Shown: positions 26,432 through 36,020, counted from the stretch's first letter. The stretch is 64,000 bases of DNA from Massilia sp. TS11 (GCF_022012445.1 NZ_JAKLTS010000002.1:1-64000), one strand, 5' to 3'. Numbers and translations: made by a program. The notes: a model not told the origin generated them from the sequence alone.

Positions 26432-27394
26432 ATGACTGTTGAGCAGGAACTGTATCCGCCGATCGCCGCCTACCGCCACGGCCAGCTGGCCGTCGGCGGC
26501 GGCCACGCTGTGTACTGGGAGGAGGCCGGCAGCCCGGCCGGCCTGCCGGTGCTGGTGCTGCATGGCGGTCCCGGGGCCGGCTCCTCGCCGCAGTGGCGGC
26601 GCTTCTTCGATCCGGCGCGCTACCGCATCGTGCAGTTCGATCAGCGCGGCAGCGGCCAGTCGACTCCGGCCGGCGAGTGGCGCCACAACCGCCTGCCCGA
26701 TCTGATCGCGGATATCGAGGCCGTGCGCGCCCTGCTCGGCATCGAGCGCTGGCTCGTGCATGGCGGCTCGTGGGGCGCGACCCTGGCGCTGGCCTATGCC
26801 CAGGCCCACCCGCAGCGCTGCAGCGGTCTGCTGCTGCGCGCGATCTTCCTCGGCAGCGCTGCCGAGATCGACTGGTTCTTCGAAGGCGCGCGCCGCTATC
26901 ACCCGGAACTGTATGCGGCCTTCGTCAGCTGCTTCGCTGCGCACGAGCGCGCCGACCTGCTCGGCGCCAGCGTGCGCGCGCTGCTGGCCGACGACGGCCG
27001 CGACATCCTGCCGCTGGCGCGCGCCTGGACCGCGCTCGAGTGCGAGCGCGCCAGTCTGTATGGTCCGGCGCCCGCGCTGCCCGACAGCCTCGCGTTCGCG
27101 CTCGCGCGCATCGAGGCCTGGTACTTCAGCCAGCGCTGCTTCCTCGCGCCCGATGCGCTGCTGCAGGGGGCCGCGCGCCTGCGCGGCATTCCCGCGCTGA
27201 TCGTGCACGGCCGTCAGGACATGCTGTGTCAGCCGCTGGTCGCGTTTCAGCTGGCCGGCCACTATCCGGGCGCGCGTCTGCGCATCGTCGAGATGGCCGG
27301 TCACACGGCCTTCGATCCGCCGATGCGCACGGCGCTGCTGCGCGCGACCGATGCATTCTGGCGCAGCGGACACTTCGATGAAGCGTGCGCGTGA
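26432..27394 (+). CDS. Proline iminopeptidase-like alpha/beta hydrolase
   Basis: The protein (320 aa) belongs to the prolyl aminopeptidase branch of alpha/beta hydrolases. It has the oxyanion loop HGGPGAGSSP and the FDQRGSGQSTP motif. The nucleophile elbow is GGSWGATLALAYAQAHP (Ser in GxSxG), with the acid Asp in IVHGRQDMLC and the catalytic His in EMAGHTAFD. The ATG at 26432 (MTVEQELYPPI) is preferred; an upstream start at 26405 would lie in the nrdAB terminator. The family removes N-terminal proline from peptides. Confidence 0.88.
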   Translation: MTVEQELYPPIAAYRHGQLAVGGGHAVYWEEAGSPAGLPVLVLHGGPGAGSSPQWRRFFDPARYRIVQFDQRGSGQSTPAGEWRHNRLPDLIADIEAVRALLGIERWLVHGGSWGATLALAYAQAHPQRCSGLLLRAIFLGSAAEIDWFFEGARRYHPELYAAFVSCFAAHERADLLGASVRALLADDGRDILPLARAWTALECERASLYGPAPALPDSLAFALARIEAWYFSQRCFLAPDALLQGAARLRGIPALIVHGRQDMLCQPLVAFQLAGHYPGARLRIVEMAGHTAFDPPMRTALLRATDAFWRSGHFDEACA

Positions 27395-28058
27395 GTGGTG
27401 CGGTGTTGTCCGATCGCGACGTTCGGTGCACATGCGTGCGCCACGCCGCGCAGCGCATCGCTAGACTGCAGCGCGGCATGCGTGGCGAGCGCAGCGCAGC
27501 CGCCGCCGAATTTGCATACGGCCTGTAGGTAAGGGCGCGGTGCGGCGCATGCCGCAGTGCGCGCGGCGCTGCGCCGGTGCGAAAAAACCGGCCCGCTGTG
27601 CGCCTGCTGCGCGCGCGCGGGACGATGGGTCGACACAAGTGCATGCATGTTCGCGCGTCGCGTACGAAAAAATCCGCGTGAAAACACAAGAAGCTGTTGC
27701 GTGTCAACAAGGTTTTCGTGTACTTTACGAAATTGAATTTATCCTGTCGCGAAAAATGCAACGCGCGACGACGATTGAAGAATCCATAGGACGCTGAACA
27801 CCGCTATATGCAGAGTCACTTAACACCGAGAATAAGCCGCCTCGCCTGATGCATCGGGTGTGGCGGCTTTTTCTTTGTGTTTGGACACTGCAGGGTTCAA
27901 CGAACTAATGGCTGAAGTGCTGCAATGGTGAGGAGTTGCAGCAGTTCAGCTGGAGCCGAATTCATTAGCATAAACATCTAGCGTTTGTGCCGATGAATAA
28001 TCCGCCTGGCCATCCGGGTCGCGCGGGTTCGACATTTATCCTTCGAAGGAGAACCGAA
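27395..28058. other. Long intergenic region before the H1-like gene
   Basis: No supported gene lies in these 664 bases; open frames here have atypical, Arg/His/Ala-rich translations without ribosome sites. The first part is very GC-rich with many GCGC steps. From about 27650 it becomes AT-richer, and at 27834 a strong plus-strand terminator appears that does not follow any gene closely. This suggests an unannotated transcript (see findings). The last 180 bases are the leader of the H1-like gene. Confidence 0.65.
27834..27875 (+). terminator. Orphan intrinsic terminator
   Basis: AAGCCGCC (27834-27841) pairs with GGCGGCTT (27862-27869), followed by TTTCTTT. The loop itself contains a GATGCATC palindrome that can extend the stem. 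The nearest upstream gene on this strand ends 440 bp away. Confidence 0.8.
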
Positions 28059-28991
28059 ATGGCAACAGCCGCTAAGAAGTCCGAAGCAAAGAAACCAGCC
28101 GCTGCCAAAGCGGCTGCCGCTAAACCCGCTGCAAAGGCCGCTGCAAAGCCGGCCGCCAAGAAAGCCGCCGCCGCTAAGCCGGCAGTGAAGAAAGCCGCAG
28201 CCGCCAAGCCGGCCGCCAAGCCCGCTGCGAAGAAAGCTGCCGCCGCCAAGCCGGCCGCCAAGCCCGCTGTGAAGAAGGCCGCCGCCAAACCGGCAGCCAA
28301 GCCGGCCGCCAAGAAAGCCGCCGCTAAACCGGCAGCCAAACCGGCAGTGAAGAAAGCCGCCGCCAAACCGGCAGCCAAGCCGGCCGCCAAGAAAGCCGCC
28401 GCCAAACCGGCAGCCAAACCGGCAGTGAAGAAAGCCGCCGCCAAACCGGCAGCCAAGCCGGCCGCCAAGAAAGCCGCCGCGAAACCGGTCGCCAAGAAAG
28501 CTGCTGCCAAGCCGGCCGCCAAGCCTGCTGCTAAGAAAGCTGCTGCCAAGCCGGCCGCTAAGCCTGCTGCCAAGAAAGCTGCTGCCAAGCCGGCCGCTAA
28601 GCCTGCTGCCAAGAAAGCCGCTGCCAAGCCGGCCGCTAAGCCTGCTGCTAAGAAAGCCGCTGCCAAGCCGGCCGCCAAGCCTGCTGCCAAGAAGGCCGCT
28701 GCCAAGCCGGCCGCCAAGCCTGCTGCTAAGAAAGCTGCTGCCAAGCCGGCCGCCAAAGCTGCCGCCAAACCGGCTGCCAAACCGGCCGCTAAACCGGCTG
28801 CTAAACCGGCTGCCAAGAAAGCTGCTGCCAAACCGGCCGCCAAGAAGCCCGCTGCCAAGAAAGCTGCCGCTCCGGCCGCTGCTCCGGCTGCCGCTGCTCC
28901 GGCTGCTGCCGCTCCGGCTCCGGCCCCGGCCGCCAAGACGGTGCTGGCGCCTGCCGCTGCCTGGCCGTTCCCGACCAGCAGCCGTCCGTAA
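28059..28991 (+). CDS. Histone H1-like, alanine/lysine/proline repeat protein
   Basis: This 310 aa, very basic protein is composed nearly only of Ala, Lys and Pro. After MATAAKKSEAKK it consists of about a dozen copies of a 13-residue unit (KKAAAKPAAKPAA or ...PAV), then an Ala/Pro-rich tail ending WPFPTSSRP. This is the HctB/AlgP type of histone H1-like protein, expected to bind DNA and compact the nucleoid. AAGGAG precedes ATG 28059. The 39-bp repeats make the copy number prone to change. A UUCG-loop terminator follows. Confidence 0.9.
   Translation: MATAAKKSEAKKPAAAKAAAAKPAAKAAAKPAAKKAAAAKPAVKKAAAAKPAAKPAAKKAAAAKPAAKPAVKKAAAKPAAKPAAKKAAAKPAAKPAVKKAAAKPAAKPAAKKAAAKPAAKPAVKKAAAKPAAKPAAKKAAAKPVAKKAAAKPAAKPAAKKAAAKPAAKPAAKKAAAKPAAKPAAKKAAAKPAAKPAAKKAAAKPAAKPAAKKAAAKPAAKPAAKKAAAKPAAKAAAKPAAKPAAKPAAKPAAKKAAAKPAAKKPAAKKAAAPAAAPAAAAPAAAAPAPAPAAKTVLAPAAAWPFPTSSRP
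28185..28850 (+). repeat. 39-bp tandem repeats inside the H1-like gene
   Basis: The unit (aagaaagccgccgccaaacc...) recurs every 39 bp with synonymous and Ala/Val variation. In the 5' half, units ending in a Val codon alternate with units ending in Ala. The 3' half is more uniform and shows blocks with near-identical nucleotides, a sign of recent duplication. Confidence 0.8.
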
Positions 28992-29021
28992 TAGCCAGCT
29001 GCGCCTCCTTGAGGCACAATG

Positions 29022-29054
29022 CCGCTGTGTGTTCGCACACAGCGGTTTTTTTTT
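29022..29054 (+). terminator. Strong intrinsic terminator with UUCG tetraloop
   Basis: Perfect 10-bp arms, CCGCTGTGTG and CACACAGCGG, close a TTCG loop and are followed by nine T. It ends the H1-like transcript before yggT. Confidence 0.95.
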
Positions 29055-29080
29055 GTGCGACAGAAGAAGGAGTGGTTCCC

Positions 29081-29629
29081 GTGCTGATGAATATTCTGAG
29101 CCTGATCGTGGACACCGTGGCCGGCGTCCTCGGTGGGGTGCTGTTGCTGCGTTTCTGGATGCAGGCGATCCGCGTGCGCCCGCCGATGCAGGTCGCCCAG
29201 TTCACTTTCCAGCTGTCGGACTGGCTGGTGCGTCCGCTGCGCCGCATCGTGCCCGGCGTCGGCGGCTACGATTGGGCCAGCCTGATCGGCGCCTTCCTGA
29301 TTGTGCTGGCCGCGTCCTGCCTGTACCTGGTGCGCGGCGCCAGCGCCGAGGCGGTGCTGCTGATCGCCTGCCAGCGCCTGCTCGGCTGGATGCTGTGGGG
29401 ATGCATGGCCCTGCTGATCGTGGAAGTGATCTTCAGCTGGATCAATCCGCACGCGCCGCTGGCGCCCTTCGTGCGCGCCCTGAATGAACCGCTGCTGCGC
29501 CCGCTGCGGCGCATCGTGCCTCCGCTCGGCGGCATCGACTTTTCCGTGCTGGTGGCCCTGATCCTGCTGCAGATCGCACAGATGCTGCTGGGGATGCTGT
29601 TCAGCAGCATGCCGGGCATGCTGTGGTGA
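29081..29629 (+). CDS. yggT: YggT family membrane protein
   Basis: This 182 aa integral membrane protein is made of two YGGT repeats. Each has a hydrophobic segment followed by PLRRIVP-GVGGYDWASL or PLRRIVPPLGGIDFSVL. YggT proteins are linked to membrane/division organisation and osmotic tolerance, but the mechanism is unclear. I chose GTG 29081 because AAGGAG is correctly spaced and MLMNILSLIVDTVAG matches family starts. It overlaps the YggU gene by 4 bp. Confidence 0.88.
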   Translation: MLMNILSLIVDTVAGVLGGVLLLRFWMQAIRVRPPMQVAQFTFQLSDWLVRPLRRIVPGVGGYDWASLIGAFLIVLAASCLYLVRGASAEAVLLIACQRLLGWMLWGCMALLIVEVIFSWINPHAPLAPFVRALNEPLLRPLRRIVPPLGGIDFSVLVALILLQIAQMLLGMLFSSMPGMLW

Positions 29630-29922
29630 GTGTGGCCTGGTGCAGCGCGCGCGCCGGCGGCGTGCGCCTGGCCGTGCAGATCCAGCCGAATGCGAAGAAG
29701 ACCGAAGTGGTCGGCGAGCAGGGCGACGCGCTCAAGCTGAAGCTGCACGCCGCCCCGATCGAGGGCAAGGCCAACGAGGCCCTGGTGCGCTACCTGGCCG
29801 AGACCCTGAAACTGGCGCGCTCGCGCATCACCATCACCCACGGCCTGACCAATAAACGCAAGCTGATCGAGATCGACGGCGTCACGCCCGCGGACGTGAT
29901 CGCCGCCCTCTGTCCTCAGTAG
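29626..29922 (+). CDS. yggU: YggU / DUF167 family protein
   Basis: The protein (98 aa) shows the DUF167 signature: RLAVQIQPNAKKTEVVGE, LKLKLHAAPIEGKANEALVRYLAE and ITHGLTNKRKLIEI. The function is unknown; the fold is a small alpha/beta unit. The GTG at 29626 overlaps the yggT stop, and the yggT-yggU pair is common. A second GTG three bases upstream is equally possible. Its end overlaps the convergent PfkB gene by 7 bp. Confidence 0.9.
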   Translation: MSVAWCSARAGGVRLAVQIQPNAKKTEVVGEQGDALKLKLHAAPIEGKANEALVRYLAETLKLARSRITITHGLTNKRKLIEIDGVTPADVIAALCPQ

Positions 29923-30854
29923 CGGTAGCCGAAGGCCGCTTCGAAGCGGTCGGCCAGTTCGCCCGGCGTGAAGTGGTGGTTCTGGCCGCCTTGGTGGGCG
30001 ATCTTGATGGCGCCCAGCAGGCTGGCCAGGCGGCCCGTGGTCGGCCAGTCGAAACCGTGGGTGATGCCGTACAGCAGACCGGCGCGGTAGGCGTCGCCGC
30101 AACCGGTCGGGTCGAGCACGGCGCTGGCCTGCACGCTCGGAATCAGGTGGCGCTCGCCATCGGCATAGATTTCCGAACCCTTGTCGCCGCGCGTGACGAT
30201 CAGGGCCTGCAGGCGCTCGGCGATCTGCGGCAGCGACAGGCCGGTGCGGTCCATCAGCATCTCGAATTCGTAGTCATTGCAGGCGACATAGGTGGCCTGG
30301 TCGATGAAGGCGATCAGCTCTTCGCCATTGAAGCGCGGCAGCTGCTGGCCCGGATCGAACATCAGCGGAATGCCGAGCGCATGGCAGTCGCGCGCGTGCT
30401 TGAGCATGCCGTCGCGGCCGTCCGGGGCGACGATGGCCACGGCAATCGCACCCGCCTCGCTGACATTGTTCTCATGCGACATCTGCATCGCACCCGGGTG
30501 GAAGGCATTGATCTGGTTGCCGTCGAGGTCGGCCGTGACGAAGCACTGTGCCGTGTAGCTGTTGGCGATCGTGCGCACGCAGCGCGTGCTGATGCCCTGG
30601 GCGGCAAAGCGCTCGAGGTATTCGCCGCCGTCCTGGCCGAGCGTGGCCATGATCAGCGGATCGCCGCCCAAGAGCTTGAGGTTGTAGGCGATATTCGCCG
30701 CGCAGCCGCCGTACTCGGTGCGCAGGGTCGGCACCAGATAGGACACGTTCAGCTTGTGCAGCTGGCCGGCGATCAGGGTCTCGCTGAAGCGGCCCTCATA
30801 TTGCATGATTTTGTCGAAGGCGAGCGAGCCGCAGATCAGAGTGGTGTGGTTCAT
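29916..30854 (-). CDS. PfkB-family carbohydrate/nucleoside kinase
   Basis: This 312 aa kinase has GGCAANIAYNLKLLGG near residue 50 (substrate-binding signature 1) and the C-terminal PfkB signature LDPTGCGDAYRAGLLYG with the catalytic Asp in GCGD. VACNDYEFEMLMDR and IVTRGDKGSEIY are typical of adenosine/ribokinase-like members. The true sugar or nucleoside is not evident. ATG 30854 is used; a start at 30884 would overlap the end of the upstream gene. It follows the DUF3426 gene by 4 bp. Confidence 0.9.
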   Translation of the reverse strand: MNHTTLICGSLAFDKIMQYEGRFSETLIAGQLHKLNVSYLVPTLRTEYGGCAANIAYNLKLLGGDPLIMATLGQDGGEYLERFAAQGISTRCVRTIANSYTAQCFVTADLDGNQINAFHPGAMQMSHENNVSEAGAIAVAIVAPDGRDGMLKHARDCHALGIPLMFDPGQQLPRFNGEELIAFIDQATYVACNDYEFEMLMDRTGLSLPQIAERLQALIVTRGDKGSEIYADGERHLIPSVQASAVLDPTGCGDAYRAGLLYGITHGFDWPTTGRLASLLGAIKIAHQGGQNHHFTPGELADRFEAAFGYRY

Positions 30855-30858
30855 GGTC

Positions 30859-32136
30859 TCAAGGATAGAAAATGCCGACGTCATAGGCCGCCGCCGTCAC
30901 CGACCCGAGGTCGAAATGCAGCAGCACGGCCTGTTCCGAACGCGGGGCGAAACCCTTGGCTGGATCGATGTTGGCGGGTAGGTAGTCTTTCGGATAGAGC
31001 ACGCGGCGCAGCAGCAGCTGGCGCTTGTCGTCACGCAGGCGCAGCTCGATCGCCGGCCAGGCCTGCGGCAGCGCGCTCTGGTTGCGCAGCAGGGTCGTGT
31101 AGCTGTGGATGCCGCCGGCCAGGGTCTGCAGTTCGCCGGTCTCGATACTCATCTGGTCGATCTGCATCGGCAGGGCGATGCGCAGGCCGAGCGGTTCGCC
31201 CAGGGCCGTGATCAGCGGGCGCAGGGCCGGCAGCTGCAGCGCCAGCTGCTGGCGCCAGGCCAGCAGCGACTGGGCCGCCAGCAACAGCAGCAGCACCAGG
31301 CTGGCCAGGCCGAGCAGCAGCCGGCGGCGCGCGCCATGCTGCTCTTCGGCGCGGCCGCGCTTGACGAATTCGGGGGCGTCATCCTCGTCCTGATCGCCGA
31401 CCACCAGGTCCAGGCGCGGGCTCGGATCGAGGCGCGGCTCGATGCGGGCGTCCGGCGCTGGCGCCGTGCTCGCCTCGGCGGCGGGCGCGGGCGTGGGTGG
31501 CGGCAGGTCGATTTCGGGCAGCTCGGGTGCGGCCGGGGCCAGGGTCGGCTCCTGCTTGAGCACGACGCCAGGCTGCCAGGCCGAGAACGGCGTGCGCGCC
31601 GGCGCTGGCGCCGGCGCTTCTTCTTCCAGGTTCAGGTCGAGCTCGATGTGGGCGGGCGCGGCCGCGGCCGGTGCGGGCGGCAGCGGCGGGGCCGGCATCA
31701 AGGGCGCCGGCGCCGGGCTGCTGGTCTGTTCCTCCAGCTGGCGTGCCAGCAGGTCGGCGAAGAGCGGGGTGTCGGGCGGGGCCGCGTTGGCGGGTGCGGC
31801 GGGCGCTTCGGGTTCGGGGTCGATCAGGTCGAGCGTGAATTCCGGCACGGCCGGGGCCGGCGTGGGCGGCGCGCTCGGCGCCGCTTCGGCCTCGGCTTCC
31901 GGCTGCGGCAGGATGCCGAGCGGATCGAGCGTATGGGTCAGGTCGATGGCATACACCGGCGTCTCGGCCGCGGGCGCGGGCGTGGCCGCGCGCTTGGACA
32001 GATCGACGATGCAGGCATTGCCGTCGAAAACCTCCTGGCACTGGCCGCAGCGGACAATACCGCCGCGCAGCTTCAGTTGGTCAACGGCGACCCGGAACGT
32101 GGTATGACAGTGGGGGCACTGGGTCGCGAGCGCCAT
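30859..32136 (-). CDS. DUF3426 zinc-ribbon membrane protein
   Basis: The protein (425 aa) has an N-terminal MJ0042-type zinc ribbon, TQCPHCHTTFRV...VRCGQCQEVFDG. A long proline/alanine/glutamate-rich linker (about residues 55-255) follows, then one membrane helix (LLLGLASLVLLLLLAAQSLLAW) and a DUF3426 domain (TLLRNQSALPQAWPAIELRL). The ribbon should be cytoplasmic and the DUF3426 domain periplasmic. The role is unknown. It sits directly downstream of prmA (3 bp), as in many Burkholderiales. Confidence 0.9.
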   Translation of the reverse strand: MALATQCPHCHTTFRVAVDQLKLRGGIVRCGQCQEVFDGNACIVDLSKRAATPAPAAETPVYAIDLTHTLDPLGILPQPEAEAEAAPSAPPTPAPAVPEFTLDLIDPEPEAPAAPANAAPPDTPLFADLLARQLEEQTSSPAPAPLMPAPPLPPAPAAAAPAHIELDLNLEEEAPAPAPARTPFSAWQPGVVLKQEPTLAPAAPELPEIDLPPPTPAPAAEASTAPAPDARIEPRLDPSPRLDLVVGDQDEDDAPEFVKRGRAEEQHGARRRLLLGLASLVLLLLLAAQSLLAWRQQLALQLPALRPLITALGEPLGLRIALPMQIDQMSIETGELQTLAGGIHSYTTLLRNQSALPQAWPAIELRLRDDKRQLLLRRVLYPKDYLPANIDPAKGFAPRSEQAVLLHFDLGSVTAAAYDVGIFYP

Positions 32137-32139
32137 CGC

Positions 32140-33048
32140 TCAGGCCGGCAGCGAACCTGCCAGTGCGACCCAGCCTTCGTGCTCGGCCCACACCGACAGC
32201 TTGATGAACGGCGCATACGCGGCCGCGACTTCCTCGGCCTGGCGCGCCAGCACGCCCGACAGCACCAGCGATCCGCCCGGCTTGACGCGGCCGGACAGCA
32301 TCGGCGCCATCAGTTTGAGCGGGCTCGACAGGATATTTGCCACCACGATGTCGAAGCGCGTGGCCGCATGGGCGGCGCCGAAATCGTCGGGCAGGTAGTA
32401 ATCGATGCTGCAGCGGTTGCGCTCGGCATTGTCGCGCGCCGAGATGATCGCTTGCGGGTCGATGTCGACCCCGGCCACGTCGCCGGCGCCGAGCTTCTTG
32501 GCCACCATGGCCAGGATGCCCGAGCCGCAACCGTAGTCGAGCACGCTGGCGCCGGGGGCCGGATGGGCTTCCAGCCATTCCATGCACAGGCGCGTGGTCG
32601 GATGCGAGCCGGTGCCAAAGGCCAGGCCCGGATCGAGTTCGAGGATCAGCGCGTTCTGGTCGGGCGCGTCATGCCAGCTCGGCACCACCCAGATGTTCTT
32701 GCCGATGTGGATGGGCTCGAACTGCGACTGGGTCAGGCGCACCCAGTCCTGCTCCTCGACGGTGCGGGTGCTGAACTGGGGCAGACCGGCGATGCCGGCG
32801 GCGCCGGCGGCCGCGGCCAGCACGATGGCCGGATCGGCGTCCGTCTCGAGCAGGGCGACGATGCGGTTATGTTCCCAGGCGCCTTCGGCCGGTTCCATGC
32901 CGGGTTCGCCAAACAGGGGTTTTTCTTGCTCGGTGCCCTCGTCCGCGTCTTCCACGCTGACGGACAGGGCGCCGCAGTCCATCAGCGCTTCGGACAGCGC
33001 TTCGGTCTGGGCGCGCGGGACATCGATCAGGACTTCGGTCCAGGCCAT
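32140..33048 (-). CDS. prmA: Ribosomal protein L11 methyltransferase
   Basis: PrmA trimethylates L11 using S-adenosylmethionine. The 302 aa protein has the substrate-recognition N-domain ([20 protein letters not shown]) and the SAM-binding core [39 protein letters not shown] and [15 protein letters not shown] follow, all diagnostic. It lies between accC (12 bp upstream) and the DUF3426 gene. Confidence 0.96.
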   Translation of the reverse strand: MAWTEVLIDVPRAQTEALSEALMDCGALSVSVEDADEGTEQEKPLFGEPGMEPAEGAWEHNRIVALLETDADPAIVLAAAAGAAGIAGLPQFSTRTVEEQDWVRLTQSQFEPIHIGKNIWVVPSWHDAPDQNALILELDPGLAFGTGSHPTTRLCMEWLEAHPAPGASVLDYGCGSGILAMVAKKLGAGDVAGVDIDPQAIISARDNAERNRCSIDYYLPDDFGAAHAATRFDIVVANILSSPLKLMAPMLSGRVKPGGSLVLSGVLARQAEEVAAAYAPFIKLSVWAEHEGWVALAGSLPA

Positions 33049-33060
33049 ACAGTGGGCACC

Positions 33061-34428
33061 TTAATGCTTGTTCGACTTGAGGTCGGGCTTATCGGCCAAT
33101 TTCTGCTCAAGATAATGGATATTGGTGCCGCCTTCAATAAAGCGCGCATCAATCATCAACTCGCGGTGCAGGGGGATATTGGTCTGGATGCCTTCGACCA
33201 CCATCTCCGACAGCGCGATCTGCATGCGCCGGATCGCCTGTTCGCGCGTGGCGCCATAGGCGATGACCTTGCCGATCATCGAGTCGTAATTGGGCGGCAC
33301 GAAGTAGCCGGCGTAGGCATGCGAATCGACGCGGATGCCGGGGCCGCCGGGCGGGTGCCAGGCGACAATGCGGCCCGGGCTCGGAATGAACTTGAACGGG
33401 TCTTCGGCATTGATCCGGCATTCGATCGCGTGGCCGGCCAGCAGGATGTCGCGCTGGCGGTAGCGCAGCTTCTCGCCGGCGGCGATGCGGATCTGCTCCT
33501 GCACGATGTCGACCCCGGTGATCATTTCGGTGACCGGGTGTTCGACCTGGACGCGGGTATTCATTTCGATGAAATAGAATTCGCCGTTCTCATACAGGAA
33601 CTCGAAGGTGCCGGCGCCGCGGTAGCCGATCTTGCGGCAGGCTTCGGCGCAGCGCTCGCCGATCTTTTCGATCAGCTTGCGCGGGATGCCGGGCGCGGGC
33701 GCTTCCTCGATCACCTTCTGGTGGCGGCGCTGCATCGAGCAGTCGCGTTCGCCGAGCCAGATGGCCTGCTTGTGCTCGTCGGCCAGGACCTGGATCTCCA
33801 CGTGGCGCGGATTTTCCAGGAACTTCTCCATATACACTTCCGGATTGCCGAAGGCGGCCCCGGCTTCGGTCTTGGTCATGGTCACGGCATTGATCAGCGC
33901 GGCCTCGGTATGGACCACGCGCATGCCGCGCCCGCCGCCGCCGCCGGCGGCCTTGATGATGACCGGATAGCCGATACGGCGTGCGATCTGGATGATTTCC
34001 TTCGGATCGTCGGGCAGGGCGCCGTCCGAGCCGGGCACGCAGGGCACGCCGGCGCGGATCATGGCCTGCTTGGCCGAGACCTTGTCGCCCATCAGGCGGA
34101 TCGACTCGGCGCGCGGGCCGATGAAGACGAAGCCCGATTTTTCCACGCGTTCGCAGAAGTCGGCGTTTTCGGACAGGAAGCCGTAGCCCGGGTGGATGGC
34201 TTCGGCGTCGGTGACTTCGGCCGCACTAATAATAGCGGGCATGTTCAAGTAGCTGAGCGGGGACGGCGCCGGGCCGATACACACCGATTCATCGGCTAAC
34301 TTCACGTATTTCGCATCACGGTCGGCCTCCGAATGGACGACCACCGTCTTGATGCCCATCTCACGGCAGGCGCGCTGGATACGTAGCGCGATCTCGCCGC
34401 GGTTGGCAATGAGGATCTTTTCAAACAT
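33061..34428 (-). CDS. accC: Acetyl-CoA carboxylase, biotin carboxylase subunit
   Basis: AccC carboxylates biotin on AccB in the first step of fatty acid synthesis. The 455 aa ATP-grasp protein begins [24 protein letters not shown]. It has the glycine-rich ATP loop [13 protein letters not shown], the [19 protein letters not shown] region and the catalytic [20 protein letters not shown] segment. ATG 34428 is the family start, 7 bp after accB. Confidence 0.97.
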   Translation of the reverse strand: MFEKILIANRGEIALRIQRACREMGIKTVVVHSEADRDAKYVKLADESVCIGPAPSPLSYLNMPAIISAAEVTDAEAIHPGYGFLSENADFCERVEKSGFVFIGPRAESIRLMGDKVSAKQAMIRAGVPCVPGSDGALPDDPKEIIQIARRIGYPVIIKAAGGGGGRGMRVVHTEAALINAVTMTKTEAGAAFGNPEVYMEKFLENPRHVEIQVLADEHKQAIWLGERDCSMQRRHQKVIEEAPAPGIPRKLIEKIGERCAEACRKIGYRGAGTFEFLYENGEFYFIEMNTRVQVEHPVTEMITGVDIVQEQIRIAAGEKLRYRQRDILLAGHAIECRINAEDPFKFIPSPGRIVAWHPPGGPGIRVDSHAYAGYFVPPNYDSMIGKVIAYGATREQAIRRMQIALSEMVVEGIQTNIPLHRELMIDARFIEGGTNIHYLEQKLADKPDLKSNKH

Positions 34429-34435
34429 GGAGCAA

Positions 34436-34912
34436 TCAGCCAATCACAAACAGCGGTTGACCAAACTCGACCGGCTGGCCGTTTTCCACCAGCACCTTGG
34501 TGATCGTGCCCGAAATATCGGCTTCGATCTCGTTCAGCAGTTTCATCGCTTCGATGATGCAGACGGTATCGCCTTCCTTGACGCTGCTGCCGACATCGAC
34601 GAAGGGCGGATTGCCCGGGGCCGAGGAGCGGTAGAAGGTGCCGACCATCGGCGACTTGACGATGTGGCCGGTGATTTCGGCGGCGGCCGGTGCGGCGGCC
34701 GGGGCCGGCGCGGCGGCGACTGCGGCGGCCGGCGCGGCCGGGGCCACATACTGCTGCGGCAGGCTTTGCGGCGGCATCATCACGACCTGGTTCTGGGCGG
34801 CGGCGCCAGACTTGACGATGCGCACTTTGCTCTCGCCCTCAGTCACTTCGAGTTCGGCGATGTCCGATTCGGCGACCAAGTCGATCAAGGTCTTCAGTTT
34901 TCTCAAATCCAT
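34436..34912 (-). CDS. accB: Acetyl-CoA carboxylase, biotin carboxyl carrier protein
   Basis: AccB (158 aa) carries biotin on the Lys of [14 protein letters not shown] near its C-terminus. The N-terminal [27 protein letters not shown] is typical. A proline/alanine-rich hinge (about residues 55-80) links it to the biotinyl domain ([15 protein letters not shown]). ATG 34912 is the family start; a TTG two codons upstream is possible. It forms an operon with accC, with aroQ just upstream. Confidence 0.96.
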   Translation of the reverse strand: MDLRKLKTLIDLVAESDIAELEVTEGESKVRIVKSGAAAQNQVVMMPPQSLPQQYVAPAAPAAAVAAAPAPAAAPAAAEITGHIVKSPMVGTFYRSSAPGNPPFVDVGSSVKEGDTVCIIEAMKLLNEIEADISGTITKVLVENGQPVEFGQPLFVIG

Positions 34913-34981
34913 GTGCAACCCCTATGGCGTGATTATTGTTGGCGGCCCAGATTGCCGCAAAAAGCGTGTGTTTGGGATCAG

Positions 34982-35419
34982 TTAAGACTGGTTCAGGCCG
35001 AAATCGATGGCCAGACGGTAGCCCGCGACCCCCAGCCCGCAGATCACCCCGCGCGCCAGATCCGACAGATAGGAATGCTGGCGAAAGGCTTCGCGCTGGT
35101 GAATATTTGAAATGTGCACTTCAATAAACGGGATGGCCACCCCGGCCAGGGCGTCGCGCAGCGCGACACTGGTATGGGTGAGCCCGCCCGGGTTGATGAC
35201 GATCAGCTCCACGCCCTCGGCACGGGCGGCATGGATGCGGTCGATCAGGGCGCCCTCGTGATTCGACTGGAAGCACGTGAGCGTCGCGCCGGCGGCCGCG
35301 GCCTGGGCGATGGCGGCTTTTTCCACGTCCGCCAGGGTGGTGGCGCCGTAGATGTGCGGCTCGCGGGTCCCCAGCAGATTCAGGTTGGGGCCGTTCAGCA
35401 GCAGGAGCTTGTTCGCCAT
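34982..35419 (-). CDS. aroQ: Type II 3-dehydroquinate dehydratase
   Basis: AroQ converts 3-dehydroquinate to 3-dehydroshikimate. The 145 aa protein is full length: [21 protein letters not shown] includes the catalytic Tyr, followed by [34 protein letters not shown] and [19 protein letters not shown] with the catalytic His. No strong ribosome site is seen before ATG 35419. The aroQ-accB-accC-prmA order is common in proteobacteria. Confidence 0.97.
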   Translation of the reverse strand: MANKLLLLNGPNLNLLGTREPHIYGATTLADVEKAAIAQAAAAGATLTCFQSNHEGALIDRIHAARAEGVELIVINPGGLTHTSVALRDALAGVAIPFIEVHISNIHQREAFRQHSYLSDLARGVICGLGVAGYRLAIDFGLNQS

Positions 35420-35504
35420 AGGTTTTGGTCCGAATTGCGCGAAAGTTCCGCATTCTGACGCTAACTGCGCCGAATTGCAAGAACGGAAAATGGCACGGTC
35501 GTGC

Positions 35505-36020
35505 TCAAAGCGCGGCCAGATCGGCCCGGAGCTGCTCGAATTTGAGGGCGCCGAGATAGGTTTTGCGCACCTTGCCGTCGGCGCCGACGAGCACGGTGAA
35601 GGGCAGGCCTCCCTGTTTGTTCCCAAACTGGCGCGAGAGTTCCGTGCCTTCCAGGCCGGCCACGAAAATCGGGTAGCTGACCTTGGTCTTGACGAGGAAT
35701 TCCCGGATGTTCGAGGGCGAATCGATGCCGATGCCGAGCACCTGCACACCCTTGGGCGCGAGCTCGGCCGCCAGGCCCGACAATTCCGGCATTTCCTTGA
35801 CACAGGGTGCGCACCAGGTGGCCCAGAAATTGACGATCATCGGCTTGCCCTTGAAGCGGGCCAGCGACTGGGCCTGGCCGGCCGGGTCCTTGAGCTGCTG
35901 GGCGAGCAGGGTGGCGACCACGGGCTCCGGATCGGGGGCCTGGGTCTGGATCGCGGCAAACGCGCCGAGGGCCGTAAACATCAGGCCGGCGAGGCTGTAA
36001 ATAAGCAGGTTCTTTTTCAT
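35505..36020 (-). CDS. TlpA-like thioredoxin-fold disulfide reductase
   Basis: This 171 aa protein is membrane-anchored or secreted, with an N-terminal hydrophobic stretch ([23 protein letters not shown]). A thioredoxin fold follows, with the active site [15 protein letters not shown]. The family reduces periplasmic disulfides, for example in cytochrome c maturation. Its ATG overlaps the stop of the upstream gene by 4 bp, so the two are translationally coupled. Confidence 0.9.
   Translation of the reverse strand: MKKNLLIYSLAGLMFTALGAFAAIQTQAPDPEPVVATLLAQQLKDPAGQAQSLARFKGKPMIVNFWATWCAPCVKEMPELSGLAAELAPKGVQVLGIGIDSPSNIREFLVKTKVSYPIFVAGLEGTELSRQFGNKQGGLPFTVLVGADGKVRKTYLGALKFEQLRADLAAL

Noticed and set aside
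27301-27687. Minus-strand open frame in the gap before the H1-like gene
   Set aside because: It is rich in His, Ala and Arg, overlaps the end of the aminopeptidase gene, has no ribosome site, and no recognisable family.
27541-27797. Plus-strand 85-codon frame ending before the orphan terminator
   Set aside because: Low-complexity Arg/Ala start and no ribosome site; a non-coding transcript explains the terminator better.
28185-28850. Regular repeats considered as a CRISPR array
   Set aside because: The 39-bp units have no unique spacers and encode a continuous Ala/Lys/Pro protein frame.
31105-34299. Plus-strand open frame of 1064 codons opposite DUF3426, prmA and accC
   Set aside because: It is antisense to three well recognised genes; no domains.
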